Source: Lentisphaerota bacterium
GTDB lineage: Bacteria; Verrucomicrobiota; Kiritimatiellia; PWTM01
Direction: 5' to 3'
NCBI GenBank assembly: GCA_016873715.1
Contig: VGWF01000034.1
Span: 1 to 37,566 of the forward strand
DNA: 37,566 bases
Shown here in pieces: positions 8,310 through 19,653 of this stretch (positions are counted from its first letter, which is position 1; each line of letters opens with the position of its first letter). A program made the translations under genes and the position numbers. Below the pieces are notes generated by a model. It searched no databases. It saw only the letters and a list, made by a program, of their open reading frames with translations, and was not told where the DNA came from.

Positions 8310-9770
8310 ATGAGATACGCCGTCGTGTCCGATCTGCACGGGAATCTCCAGGCGTGGCGCGCCGTGCTGCGCGACATCGCCGCCTCGCGCATCGACCGCA
8401 TCCTCTGCCTCGGCGACGTCGTCGGCTACGGCCCGAACCCGGCGGAGGTGCTCGAATCGGTCTACGCCGAGGCCCACCGCATCGTGCTGGGCAACCACGA
8501 CGCCGCCCTCTGCGGACGCATGGACACCTCGCGCTTCAACGAGGAGGCGCGCCAGATCCTGGAGTGGACGCGCGCCCGCGTCAGCCGCGACGCCGTGAAG
8601 CTCGCCTCCACGTGGCCGCTCCAGCTGCAGGGCCGGGGCTTCCGCTGCGCCCACGCGACGTTCGATGCCCCCTCGCGGTTCGGCTACGTCGAGGAGCCGG
8701 CCGACGCGGCCGCGTGCTGGGCCGCCGCGCCGGACCCTCTGTTCTTCGTCGGGCACACCCACCGCCCGGCGGTCTTCGTCCTCGGCGCCAGCGGCACGCC
8801 GCACGTCATCGAGGCGCAGGACTTCGTCGTCGAGCCGGGCAAGCGCTTCCTCGTCAACGTCGGCTCCGTCGGCCAGCCGCGCGACGGCGACCCGCGGGCG
8901 AGCTACGCGATCTTCGACTCGGAGACCGGCGCGGTGTTCTTCCGGCGCGTCCCGTTCGACCTCGACGCCTGCCGCGCCGCGATCGAGGCCGCGGGCCTCC
9001 CGCCCGTCGCCTCGGTGTTCCTCGATGCCGATCCGTTGCGCGGCCGCCGCCCGCTGCGGGAGATCGTGTCGTTCCGGCCGCCCGAAACCGCCGAGCAGGG
9101 CGCGCGGGGCGCCGTGGAGATCGAGGATCTCGACGTCCTCCGAGGCCGCGTCCGCCGCTGGAAGGCCGTCACCGCCGCGCTGGCCACCTTCCTCGTCGCC
9201 GGCGCCGCGGCCGCGGGCTGGCTGGTCTGGCGCCACGCCTCGCAGGCCGCGGAGATCGCGCCCGCCTGGATGCCGACGCTCGTCGCGGCGGACCGCGCCG
9301 TCGACGCGAACCTGCTGCCCGTCCCCTCCCCGGGCGTTCCCCCGCTGGAGGGGTGGATCGTCCGCCTCGGCAACCACCGGCTCCAGGAGGCCAACGCGCT
9401 GACGAAATCCGAGGAGGGCTTCCCGGCGTTCGTGATGACGTCGCGGTCCGCGCGCGATCCGGTGGAGATCGCCTCGGCGGCGATCCTCGTGACGCCGGGC
9501 CAGCGCATCGCCCTGGAGGCGGTCTTCGAGAAGTCGGCGGACTTCGAGGGGACGGTGGCGCTGTCGGCCTCGCTGCTGCGGGCCCAGGGCGGCACGGAGG
9601 AGACGGTCGAGAACTTCGCCGTCAAGGAACCGAATCTCCGGCGCAAGGAGGGGGTTGCGGCGCGCGAGACCGTCGAGATCCCCGCCGGCGCCCGCGAGCT
9701 TCGCGTCCGCGTCGGCGGCCGCTTCCGCGGCACCGTCCGGGTGCTCTCCGTCAGCGCCAGCCGTAGATAA
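8310..9770 (+). CDS. Membrane-anchored metallophosphoesterase with C-terminal ectodomain
   Basis: 486 aa. Residues 1 to about 225 form a calcineurin-like phosphoesterase of the YfcE/MJ0936 group, with the metal-binding motifs SDLHGN (D8, H10), GDVVGYGPNP (D36), GNHD (61-64) and GHTH (148-151). The LVNVGSVGQPRDG loop near 185 is also typical of this group. After an arginine-rich stretch (LRGRVRRWK) comes one hydrophobic segment at about 286-308. A roughly 175-residue beta-rich tail follows that I do not recognise. Positive charge before the membrane segment predicts the enzyme in the cytoplasm and the tail in the periplasm. Family members usually end near 160-250 aa, so the anchor and tail are an addition. 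GGGAG is seven bases upstream of the ATG. The substrate is unknown. Confidence 0.87.
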   Translation: MRYAVVSDLHGNLQAWRAVLRDIAASRIDRILCLGDVVGYGPNPAEVLESVYAEAHRIVLGNHDAALCGRMDTSRFNEEARQILEWTRARVSRDAVKLASTWPLQLQGRGFRCAHATFDAPSRFGYVEEPADAAACWAAAPDPLFFVGHTHRPAVFVLGASGTPHVIEAQDFVVEPGKRFLVNVGSVGQPRDGDPRASYAIFDSETGAVFFRRVPFDLDACRAAIEAAGLPPVASVFLDADPLRGRRPLREIVSFRPPETAEQGARGAVEIEDLDVLRGRVRRWKAVTAALATFLVAGAAAAGWLVWRHASQAAEIAPAWMPTLVAADRAVDANLLPVPSPGVPPLEGWIVRLGNHRLQEANALTKSEEGFPAFVMTSRSARDPVEIASAAILVTPGQRIALEAVFEKSADFEGTVALSASLLRAQGGTEETVENFAVKEPNLRRKEGVAARETVEIPAGARELRVRVGGRFRGTVRVLSVSASRR

Positions 9771-9774
9771 GAAA

Positions 9775-9800
9775 AACGGGGCGCCCGAGGGCGCCCCGTT
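9775..9800. terminator. Bidirectional hairpin terminator between groEL and phosphoesterase genes
   Basis: A perfect 12-bp stem (AACGGGGCGCCC / GGGCGCCCCGTT) surrounds a two-base GA apex. Read leftward, for groEL, it runs straight into TTTTTCTTATC, a proper U-tract. Read rightward, for the phosphoesterase gene, the tail CCTTCG is weaker. It lies 25 bp beyond the groEL stop codon and 5 bp beyond the phosphoesterase stop. Confidence 0.9.
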
Positions 9801-9824
9801 CCTTCGTCCGGATTCGGATCCGGA

Positions 9825-11447
<1,623 letters not shown>

Positions 11448-11481
11448 GGTCGTAGTTCTCCTGTGGATGGATCTTCGGGGC

Positions 11482-11772
11482 TTAGTCCTGGATCACGCCG
11501 AGGATGTCTTCCTCGCGCACGATCTGGTAGTCCCTGTCGTTCAGCTTCACCTCGGTGCCACCGTACTTCGGCATGAGGACCTTGTCGCCGACCTTGACGT
11601 TGAACGGGATCTTCTTCCCGCTGTCGTCGAGCTTCCCGGTGCCGATCGCGATCACCTTGCCCGTCGTGGGCTTTTCCTTCGCCGTGTCGGGAATGATGAT
11701 CCCGCCCTTCTTCTCGTCGCCTTCCTTGACCGGTTCAACCAGGACGCGGTCTGCGAGCGGTTGAATCTTCAT
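11482..11772 (-). CDS. groS: Co-chaperonin GroES (10 kDa)
   Basis: 96 aa, the normal size. It caps the GroEL ring. Recognised by [10 protein letters not shown] at the N-terminus, the mobile loop [20 protein letters not shown] that binds GroEL, and the [17 protein letters not shown] strand. AAGGAG lies about nine bases upstream of the ATG. It sits between dnaK and groEL, all on one strand, 89 bp after the dnaK stop. That gap contains an imperfect hairpin. Confidence 0.99.
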   Translation of the reverse strand: MKIQPLADRVLVEPVKEGDEKKGGIIIPDTAKEKPTTGKVIAIGTGKLDDSGKKIPFNVKVGDKVLMPKYGGTEVKLNDRDYQIVREEDILGVIQD

Positions 11773-11812
11773 GCGTGTTGCTCCTTACTTGTGGGGTTTC
11801 TGCCTACGTGAT

Positions 11813-11847
11813 GGCCGGCCTTCCCGGTCCCCACCGGGCGTCCGGCC
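11813..11847 (-). other. Intercistronic stem-loop between dnaK and groES
   Basis: The outer stem GGCCGG/CCGGCC and inner stem CCCGGT/ACCGGG enclose a CCCC (GGGG on the minus strand) loop, with a small internal bulge. Read in the direction of transcription it is not followed by a U-tract, so it is more likely a processing, pausing or partial-attenuation element than a full terminator. It could let dnaK and groESL levels differ within one transcript. Confidence 0.5.
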
Positions 11848-11861
11848 TTTGGGAACTCGGT

Positions 11862-13811
<1,950 letters not shown>

Positions 13812-14066
13812 GATCGTCTCCCCAGAAATCCGGGGGCAGAATGGAGCAGAGGGTGTGCCACAACCTGCACCAGGGCCACAGAACGATCCTTCGGATCATA
13901 CTTATCCGATTGATCAACAGCGTGATAGTGCTTGGAGTCCGCCGCCGATTCCTTGCGCCGGACCGAGCGACACGGGTGTGCCATCCCGGCACAGGCCGGA
14001 CCGGATCGGGCCGTTCTGTCGCCGAAGAGCCCCCCGGGGGAGGGGGACAGAGACGCGCTGCGGAGT

Positions 14067-15233
14067 TCAGGGAACGACGAGCCGGTAGAAGCGGCGGGGG
14101 GCGGTCTGGATCGGCGGATTGGTGATGACGCCCCCGTCGTCCGTCCAGGACAGCGGCGACGGGATGACCGGGGGGATCGGCAGAACGCCCGGAACCGCCG
14201 TCCAGGCGTTGGAAACCAGGCTGTCCGTGTATTCGACGGCATACGGCAGCGCATCCATGGCCGTCCACCGCAGTTCGACCGAGTCGGGCGCGCGGTTGGT
14301 GGTGACCACCAGGAGGTTCAGGGCCGCCCGCTCGCCGGCCGTGTGGCTGTCGAAGAAGACGGAGGCGTTGCTGGCATGGAGGTACTCCGGCTCCCCCGAC
14401 GGAGCCCTGATCCACGTCCCCTGGTCGACGAGGAGATGGTCGATCCAATGACTGATCTTGAGGGAATCGCTGCGGTTGTAGAGCACGTCACCCCCGTTGA
14501 GAAGGCTGAACCGGATCACGCTGTGCCGGAGATCCGACGAGGGCATGGCCGACGCCGCGCCCCCCGGCAGCGCGATGCGAAAGACCATCAGGACGTTCGT
14601 CTGTCCGCCGGGCGGGATGTCGCCCAGATCCCAGGCGGGAACCAGGAATCCGCCGGCCGGCTGGTGCGGCGGATCCGGCAGGCCCGGCGACCAGCAGTAC
14701 CACGCCGCCGTGGGCTCGTTCATGGCCTCGATCACGAAGGTGCCGCCCGGATCGGGGTAGTAGGGCGGCGCCCAGCCCGCGAACCCGGGGATCCGGGTCG
14801 CATCGGCCACCGCGAACTCGGCGACAACCCGCGCGCCGTGCATCGTGCCGTTGTAGGCCGACGGCGGCGTGGACTGGACTTCCTTGTGGCTGTTCGACGA
14901 GACGCCTCCCGGCAGGTGCGGAATCGCGTTGGCGACGGTGGCCAGCACGGTGAAGCCGACGATGTTGGAGGCCGGCGTTCCATCCCAGAGGATCTGCTGG
15001 ACCTGGCCCTGGATCGCCAGCGTCGTGGGCCAGTCATCGTGCAGCTCCCAGGACCGCACGTCCGCCTGGAGCGTCGTCGGGTTCTCAAACCACTGGCCGC
15101 GTGTGGCGGAAACGTCCCAGGCCGGCCCGCAGGGCGTCGCGGGGAGGAAGGCCCCCGACCCGATGTTCCGGATCGGATCCGCGGATGCGGAGGCGAGACA
15201 GAGCAGTGGCGCAAGCCAGCCGATGCTTTTCAT
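14067..15233 (-). CDS. Secreted protein of unknown function with PVC-type FYRL C-terminus
   Basis: 388 aa. A signal peptide (MKSIGWLAPLLCLASASA, cleavage before DP) is preceded by GGGAGAGG at good spacing, which fixes the start at 15233. The body is beta-rich with many Trp, Pro and Gly residues and shows no catalytic motif I recognise. Residues from about 310 have a fibronectin-III-like look, with AVEYTDSLVSNAWTAVPGV, then WTDDGG, and the end RRFYRLVVP. This tail closely resembles C-terminal segments I know from secreted proteins of Verrucomicrobiota/Kiritimatiellota (recalled, not searched). It is probably extracellular or surface-located. It follows the cyclophilin gene by 182 bp in the same direction. 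Confidence 0.75.
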   Translation of the reverse strand: MKSIGWLAPLLCLASASADPIRNIGSGAFLPATPCGPAWDVSATRGQWFENPTTLQADVRSWELHDDWPTTLAIQGQVQQILWDGTPASNIVGFTVLATVANAIPHLPGGVSSNSHKEVQSTPPSAYNGTMHGARVVAEFAVADATRIPGFAGWAPPYYPDPGGTFVIEAMNEPTAAWYCWSPGLPDPPHQPAGGFLVPAWDLGDIPPGGQTNVLMVFRIALPGGAASAMPSSDLRHSVIRFSLLNGGDVLYNRSDSLKISHWIDHLLVDQGTWIRAPSGEPEYLHASNASVFFDSHTAGERAALNLLVVTTNRAPDSVELRWTAMDALPYAVEYTDSLVSNAWTAVPGVLPIPPVIPSPLSWTDDGGVITNPPIQTAPRRFYRLVVP

Positions 15234-15415
15234 GACCCTCTCCCTCGATGCAAGGGTCGGCCCGGGGAAGAGCCGGCGCCCCTTGGCCGGCCGGCGCTGC
15301 GGGAAACCCTCGACCTCGAGGGGATTTTGGCCCCGCCGGAGGATCACGACAACACAAAAACGAAACGAACTGCAGCCTCGCGGCGGCGGGAGGAGGCGGA
15401 TCGTCCGGGGCGCCC

Positions 15416-16054
15416 CTACCGGATCTCGACCTTCTCGATCAAGACCGGCTGGACGGGCACGTTCTCATGGCCGCCGACGGAGGTCGTGGGGACGGTCTTG
15501 ATGCGGTCGACCACGTCCATGCCGCGCGAGACCCGGCCGAAGACGCAGTAGCCGAATCCGTCGAACGTCGGGGCGCGATGGTCGAGCATCGGGTTGTCGA
15601 CGACGTTGATGAAGAACTGCGACGACGCGCTGTGCGGGTCGGGCGTGCGCGCCATCGCCACGGTCCCGCGCAGGTTGCCGAGGCGGTTCGTCGCCTCGTT
15701 CGGAATCGGCGCTCGCGTCGGCTTCTCGCGCATGTCCGGCGTGAACCCGCCGCCCTGGATCATGAAGCCATCCATGACGCGGTGGAAGATCGTGCCGTCG
15801 AAATGGCCCCGCCTCGCGTAGTCCGCGAAGTTCCTCACGGTCGCCGGCGCCCGGTCGCCGAAGAGGTCGATCTCGATCTCGCCGGCCGCGGTGCGGATCA
15901 CCGCGACGGCCGGGAGCTTCTCCGCGGCGGGAGCCTCCGGGGCCGCCTCCGCCGGCTTCCCGGCAACCGTCCTCGTCGGCGCCTGCGAGCACCCCGCCGC
16001 AACCGCCACCGCCGCCGCCATCCAGAGCCAACCGGACCTTGCTTGCTTCATCAC
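15416..16054 (-). CDS. Cyclophilin-type peptidyl-prolyl isomerase lipoprotein
   Basis: 212 aa. Proline isomerase that assists folding. An N-terminal membrane segment ends in the lipobox VAAGC (Cys22), so the protein should be lipid-anchored in the envelope; an Ala/Pro-rich linker follows. The catalytic domain is close to E. coli PpiB: TIFHRVMDGFMIQGGGFT (catalytic Arg in FHR), GTVAMARTPDPHSASSQFFINV, and GYCVFGRVSRGMDVVDRI. All the main active-site residues are visible. A second ATG follows immediately (16051). It lies 138 bp downstream of the oxidoreductase gene, with a repeat-filled gap between. Confidence 0.95.
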   Translation of the reverse strand: MMKQARSGWLWMAAAVAVAAGCSQAPTRTVAGKPAEAAPEAPAAEKLPAVAVIRTAAGEIEIDLFGDRAPATVRNFADYARRGHFDGTIFHRVMDGFMIQGGGFTPDMREKPTRAPIPNEATNRLGNLRGTVAMARTPDPHSASSQFFINVVDNPMLDHRAPTFDGFGYCVFGRVSRGMDVVDRIKTVPTTSVGGHENVPVQPVLIEKVEIR

Positions 16055-16103
16055 GAGAGATCTCCTTCTTGTTGCGCGTCGCGGAATCCGGAATCCCGCA
16101 CCC

Positions 16104-16190
16104 GTTTCGTGCTTCGGGACCCTTCCGTGCTTCGCGCTTGTTTCGTGCCTCGTGCTTGTTTCGTGCTTCGGAATCGGGATTTCGTGCTTT
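16104..16190. repeat. Degenerate TTTCGTGCTTCG repeats in intergenic gap
   Basis: Imperfect copies of GTTTCGTGCTTCG follow one another, for example at 16104-16116, 16121-16134 and after 16140, with variants CCTTCCGTGCTTCG and GTTTCGTGCCTCG. The whole 138-bp gap between the cyclophilin and oxidoreductase genes is nearly filled by them. No coding character was seen. Similar degenerate word repeats are common between genes in PVC-group genomes. Confidence 0.85.
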
Positions 16191-16192
16191 TC

Positions 16193-17473
16193 TTATCCGT
16201 GGGGGTGCTTCCACGGCGCGCGGTAGTCGCGCTTCATGCCCGACTTCGCGGCGCCGGCGGCCTCGTTCGCCGCCGCGTCCCAGGCGGCCGTCGCTCCGGT
16301 GTCGCTCGCGATCATCGCCAGCTTCACCGCCGCCGTGGAGAGAAGCCCCTCGTCCGTCGAACACGACGCGGGGCGCCGCGCGCGGACCGCGTCGAGGAAG
16401 TCGGCCATGTGCGCCTGCGCAAGATCCGCCTTGGCTTCGCTCACCTTCCGCTCCGGGTTCTTCGCCTTCGGAACATGAACCCAGCGGTTGTCGGTGACGA
16501 AGACCGTCCCCTCCTCGCCGTGCAGGATGATCCCGTTGGCGGTGTCCGGGTCGAATTCCTGCGCACCCCACAGGCGGTGACGCCAGGCGACGGGCGCGGA
16601 GGCGTAGTCGAACCACGCGGACATCGTATCGGGCGTCGTGATCTTTCCGGCGAACTTGACGAGCCGGCCGACGGCGGTGACGGAGCGCGGCATCGTCTCG
16701 CCGAGGATCCAGCGGGTTGCGTCGATCAGGTGGATGCCCCAGTCGACGAGGTGGCCGTGACCGTACTCCTTCTCGAGCCGCCACGCCTTGTGCCCGATCT
16801 GCGGACAATAGGGCAGCTTCGGCGCGGGGCCGCACCAGAGGTCCCAGTCCAGCGCCGCGGGCGGATCCTGCGGCGTCGTGTCGAGGATCCCCGCGCCGTA
16901 GTGGATCTGCACGTCCGCCTGGACCACGCGGCCGATGCCGCCGGCCTTCACGAAGTCGCGCACGGCGCGGATCGTCGGGCTCTGGCGGCGCTGGAAGCCG
17001 ATCTGGATCACCCGGTCGGGCTTCTTCGCCGCGGCCGCGGCCATCGCCTGCGCCTCGCGGATGTCGTACGCCAGCGGCTTCTCGCAGTAGATGTCGAGAC
17101 CCGCGTCCAGGGCGGCGAGGAACTGCAGCGCGTGCCAGTGCGGCGGCGTTGCGATCACGACCGCCTGCAGCCCGCCCGCCGCGAGCATCTCGCCGTACAG
17201 CTTGAACTCGCGCGGCCGCCGCCCCTGGAGCTTCTCGATCTTCTCGGCGGCCGCCTTGAGGTGGTCGGTATCGACGTCGCACACCGAGACGACCTCGACG
17301 CCGCCCGCACGGAACGCCGCCTCGATGTCGACGAGCCCGTACCAGCCGCACCCGATCAGGCCCAGCTTCACCTTCGGCGCCGCCGCATCCTGCGCGCGCA
17401 CCCGCCAGGCGCCGATCGCCGCCGCACCCGTTGCCGCCGCACCCAAGAACCGCCGCCGGTCCATCGCCTTCAT
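16193..17473 (-). CDS. Tat-exported Gfo/Idh/MocA family oxidoreductase
   Basis: 426 aa. An N-terminal twin-arginine signal (MDRRRFLGAAATGAAAIGA, with RRRF) indicates folded export. A Rossmann fold follows with GLIGCGWYG (about 40-48). EKP lies in IYCEKPLAYD, the family's catalytic-lysine motif. The C-terminal dimerisation/substrate domain contains HLVDWGIHLIDATRWILGE. It is an NAD(P)-dependent sugar or cyclitol dehydrogenase, or a glycosidase-like member; the substrate cannot be read. ATG at 17473 was chosen because GGAGG lies about eight bases upstream and the Tat signal follows directly. Extension to 17560 adds only non-conserved residues. Exported MocA proteins of this type are numerous in PVC genomes. 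Confidence 0.93.
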   Translation of the reverse strand: MKAMDRRRFLGAAATGAAAIGAWRVRAQDAAAPKVKLGLIGCGWYGLVDIEAAFRAGGVEVVSVCDVDTDHLKAAAEKIEKLQGRRPREFKLYGEMLAAGGLQAVVIATPPHWHALQFLAALDAGLDIYCEKPLAYDIREAQAMAAAAAKKPDRVIQIGFQRRQSPTIRAVRDFVKAGGIGRVVQADVQIHYGAGILDTTPQDPPAALDWDLWCGPAPKLPYCPQIGHKAWRLEKEYGHGHLVDWGIHLIDATRWILGETMPRSVTAVGRLVKFAGKITTPDTMSAWFDYASAPVAWRHRLWGAQEFDPDTANGIILHGEEGTVFVTDNRWVHVPKAKNPERKVSEAKADLAQAHMADFLDAVRARRPASCSTDEGLLSTAAVKLAMIASDTGATAAWDAAANEAAGAAKSGMKRDYRAPWKHPHG

Positions 17474-17523
17474 GTCGATTCCTCCGTTGCGCCGCCCCAT
17501 CCTGCCATGCCCGCGCCGGGCTG

Positions 17524-17582
17524 TCCAAGGTCTGGAAGGGCGGCCTCCCGCAAGGTCCAAGGTCCGGACGCCGGACGCAAGG
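17524..17582. repeat. Degenerate AAGGTCCAAGGTCC-type intergenic repeat
   Basis: The words CCAAGGTCTGG, GCAAGGTCCAAGGTCCGGACG and CCGGACGCAAGG lie in the 168-bp gap between the divergent oxidoreductase and TMTC-like genes. It is non-coding and belongs to the same class of degenerate intergenic word repeats as 16104-16190 and 19540-19631, but with a different word. Confidence 0.75.
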
Positions 17583-17641
17583 CGACGGAAACGCCGTCCC
17601 GCGCTGGTGCGGGGCGGGCGGATGACCTACGATGCGGCGCG

Positions 17642-19531
17642 ATGTCCGGCATCGACGACAGCGTGGCGCCTGCCGCCGCCCCACCGGCGCCCCCCGGGCG
17701 CCGGGCCGCCCTTGCCGCCGCGGCGGCCCTGCTCACCTTCCTCGCGTTCCTGCCGGCGATCCACAACGGATGGACCAACTGGGACGACACCGAGGTCCTT
17801 CTCCGGAACCCGCACTGGCAGGGGTTCACCGCGGAGAACCTCGCGTGGATGGCGACCGGTACGCGGATGGGCCACTACCAGCCGCTCACTTGGATCTCGT
17901 ACGCGCTCGACCACGCCCTGTGGGGCGTCAACTCGGCGGGCATCCACCTGGGAAGCCTCGTGCTGCACTCGCTCTCGGCCGGCCTGCTCGTCGCCGTCCT
18001 CGCCCGGCTCCTGCGCCGCATGCGGATTCCCGGGGCCGACGGCGATTCCTGGCCCTTCGCGCTGGCGTGCCTCGCCGGGGCGCTGCTTTGGTCGCTTCAC
18101 CCGCTCCGCGTCGAAGCCGTCGCGTGGGCGACCGCCCGGCGCGACGTTCTTTCCGCCCTTTTCCTCCTTGCCGCCTCGTTCGCGTGGCTGGGCGGTTCCT
18201 GGCCCGCCGGCGGGCCCGGTCCGCGGCAACGGCGCCTCGCCACGGCCTGGTTCCTCGCCGCCGTCCTCGCGAAAGGACAGGCCTTCGTCTTCCCGGCCCT
18301 GCTGCTCGTGACGGACCTCCTCGCGCTTCGTCGCCGGCGGGACGGCGAGCGCTTCGCAGCCTTCGCCACGCGCGTGATTCTCGAGAAGGCGCCGATGCTG
18401 GTGATCGCGCTCGCGTCCGCCGCCGTGTCCGCAGCCGCCTCGCGCGGCTCGGGTGCCATGCTCTCGCTCGCCACCCACGACATCGCCGGCCGGATCGTCC
18501 AGGCGGGCGACGGCATCGCGCTCTACCTCGGCCGCACGCTGGTCCCGGTCGGCCTGAGCCCCCTCTATCCCCTGCCCCTGCCCTTCGATGCCGCGGCGCC
18601 CGGTCATCTCCTCCCGGCCATGATCGGCTGGGCCGCGGCGCTCGCGGTTCTCCTCGCCGTCTTCCGGCGCCCGGCGCTCGCCGCCGCCGGAGCCTTCGCC
18701 CTTGTCGCCGTGGCGCCGGTGCTCGGCTTTGTACAGAGCGGACCGCAGATCGCGGCGGACCGCTACACCCACGTCGCGGCCTGGGCGCTGTCCGCCGCCA
18801 TCGCCGCCGGCATCCTCCGGCTCGCCGGCCGTCTCCGCGAGCGCCCGGATGCCGCGCGCCCCCTGGCCGCGCTGGCCGGCGGAGGCATCGTGGGCGCGCT
18901 GGCGCTCTGCGCGATGCTGTCCGTCCGGCAGGTCGCCGTCTGGCGCGACAGCCTGTCCCTCTGGTCCCACGCCGTCTCCCTCCACCCGCGCAGCGCGCTC
19001 GCGCTGAACAACCGGGGGCAGGCCCTCGAGGCCGCCGGGCACACGCTCGCCGCGATGGAGGACTACACCGCGGCCGTCGACGCCGACCCGCGTCTCGCCA
19101 CGCCGCTCGCCAGCCGTGCGACCCTGCGCGCGCAGACCGGGGACTCCGAAGGCGCCCGCGCCGACTTCGAGGCCGCGCTGGCCCGAAACCCCGGCCACGT
19201 CGAGTCGCTCAACGGGCTCGGCAACCTGGATCTCGCCGCCGGGCGCCCCGACGCCGCGCGCGCGCGCTACGAGGAGGCCCTGCGCCTCCGGCCCGACTAC
19301 GCGGACGCCCGGTACAACCTCGGCGTCCTGCTGCTGGGACGCGGCGATGCCGGCGGCGCCCGCGCCGCGCTGGAGGCCGCCGCGCGCCTGCGCCCGGACC
19401 ACGCCATGACGTGGCACAACCTGGGGATCACGCTGCAGAAACTCGGGGATCTCGACGCCGCGCGCGCCGCCTACCGCAGGGCCCTCGGCCTCGATCCGTC
19501 GCTGGCCGCGCTGTTCGAGAAGAAGCCCTGA
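17642..19531 (+). CDS. TMTC-like polytopic membrane protein with C-terminal TPR domain
   Basis: 629 aa. Residues about 22-430 hold ten or so membrane segments. Just after the first comes NGWTNWDDTEVLLRNPHW, with the acidic pair D48/D49 in the place of the GT-C catalytic aspartate. TARRDVLSALFLLAA near 165 matches the G-R-x-D-[LV]-L-x-A-L-F pattern of TMTC O-mannosyltransferases. Residues about 440-625 are tetratricopeptide repeats (for example ALALNNRGQALEAAGH, ADARYNLGVLLLGRGD, AMTWHNLGITLQKLGD). Eukaryotic TMTCs use this layout to glycosylate secreted proteins; here a protein- or lipid-glycosylation role is inferred. ATG at 17642 has only a weak ribosome site. It is divergent from the oxidoreductase and convergent with the sulfatase. 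Confidence 0.85.
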   Translation: MSGIDDSVAPAAAPPAPPGRRAALAAAAALLTFLAFLPAIHNGWTNWDDTEVLLRNPHWQGFTAENLAWMATGTRMGHYQPLTWISYALDHALWGVNSAGIHLGSLVLHSLSAGLLVAVLARLLRRMRIPGADGDSWPFALACLAGALLWSLHPLRVEAVAWATARRDVLSALFLLAASFAWLGGSWPAGGPGPRQRRLATAWFLAAVLAKGQAFVFPALLLVTDLLALRRRRDGERFAAFATRVILEKAPMLVIALASAAVSAAASRGSGAMLSLATHDIAGRIVQAGDGIALYLGRTLVPVGLSPLYPLPLPFDAAAPGHLLPAMIGWAAALAVLLAVFRRPALAAAGAFALVAVAPVLGFVQSGPQIAADRYTHVAAWALSAAIAAGILRLAGRLRERPDAARPLAALAGGGIVGALALCAMLSVRQVAVWRDSLSLWSHAVSLHPRSALALNNRGQALEAAGHTLAAMEDYTAAVDADPRLATPLASRATLRAQTGDSEGARADFEAALARNPGHVESLNGLGNLDLAAGRPDAARARYEEALRLRPDYADARYNLGVLLLGRGDAGGARAALEAAARLRPDHAMTWHNLGITLQKLGDLDAARAAYRRALGLDPSLAALFEKKP

Positions 19532-19539
19532 GGGGGCTT

Positions 19540-19631
19540 CAAGTTCCAAGTCTCACAGGAGTCCGAAGTCCGAACCTCGGTGTTGGATGTTCGATGTTCG
19601 GCGTTCGGTGTTCGCTGTCTGCCGTCCGAAG
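19540..19631. repeat. Degenerate GATGTTCG(GTGTTCG) intergenic repeat
   Basis: The gap between the convergent TMTC-like and sulfatase genes is filled with variants of TTGGATGTTCGATGTTCGG, GCGTTCGGTGTTCGC and GTCCGAAGTCCGAA. When translated it gives the spurious peptide MFDVRRS/MLDVRCS, a well-known misannotation source in PVC genomes (recalled). No real gene is present and no simple terminator hairpin is obvious. Confidence 0.85.
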
Positions 19632-19653
19632 CCGGGACGAAGGAGGGTTCGCC

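Noticed and set aside
15248-17641. Very long plus-strand open frame running into the TMTC-like gene
   Set aside because: The first ~800 codons are antisense to the cyclophilin and oxidoreductase genes and are Arg/Gly/Pro-rich without motifs. The real protein starts at 17642.
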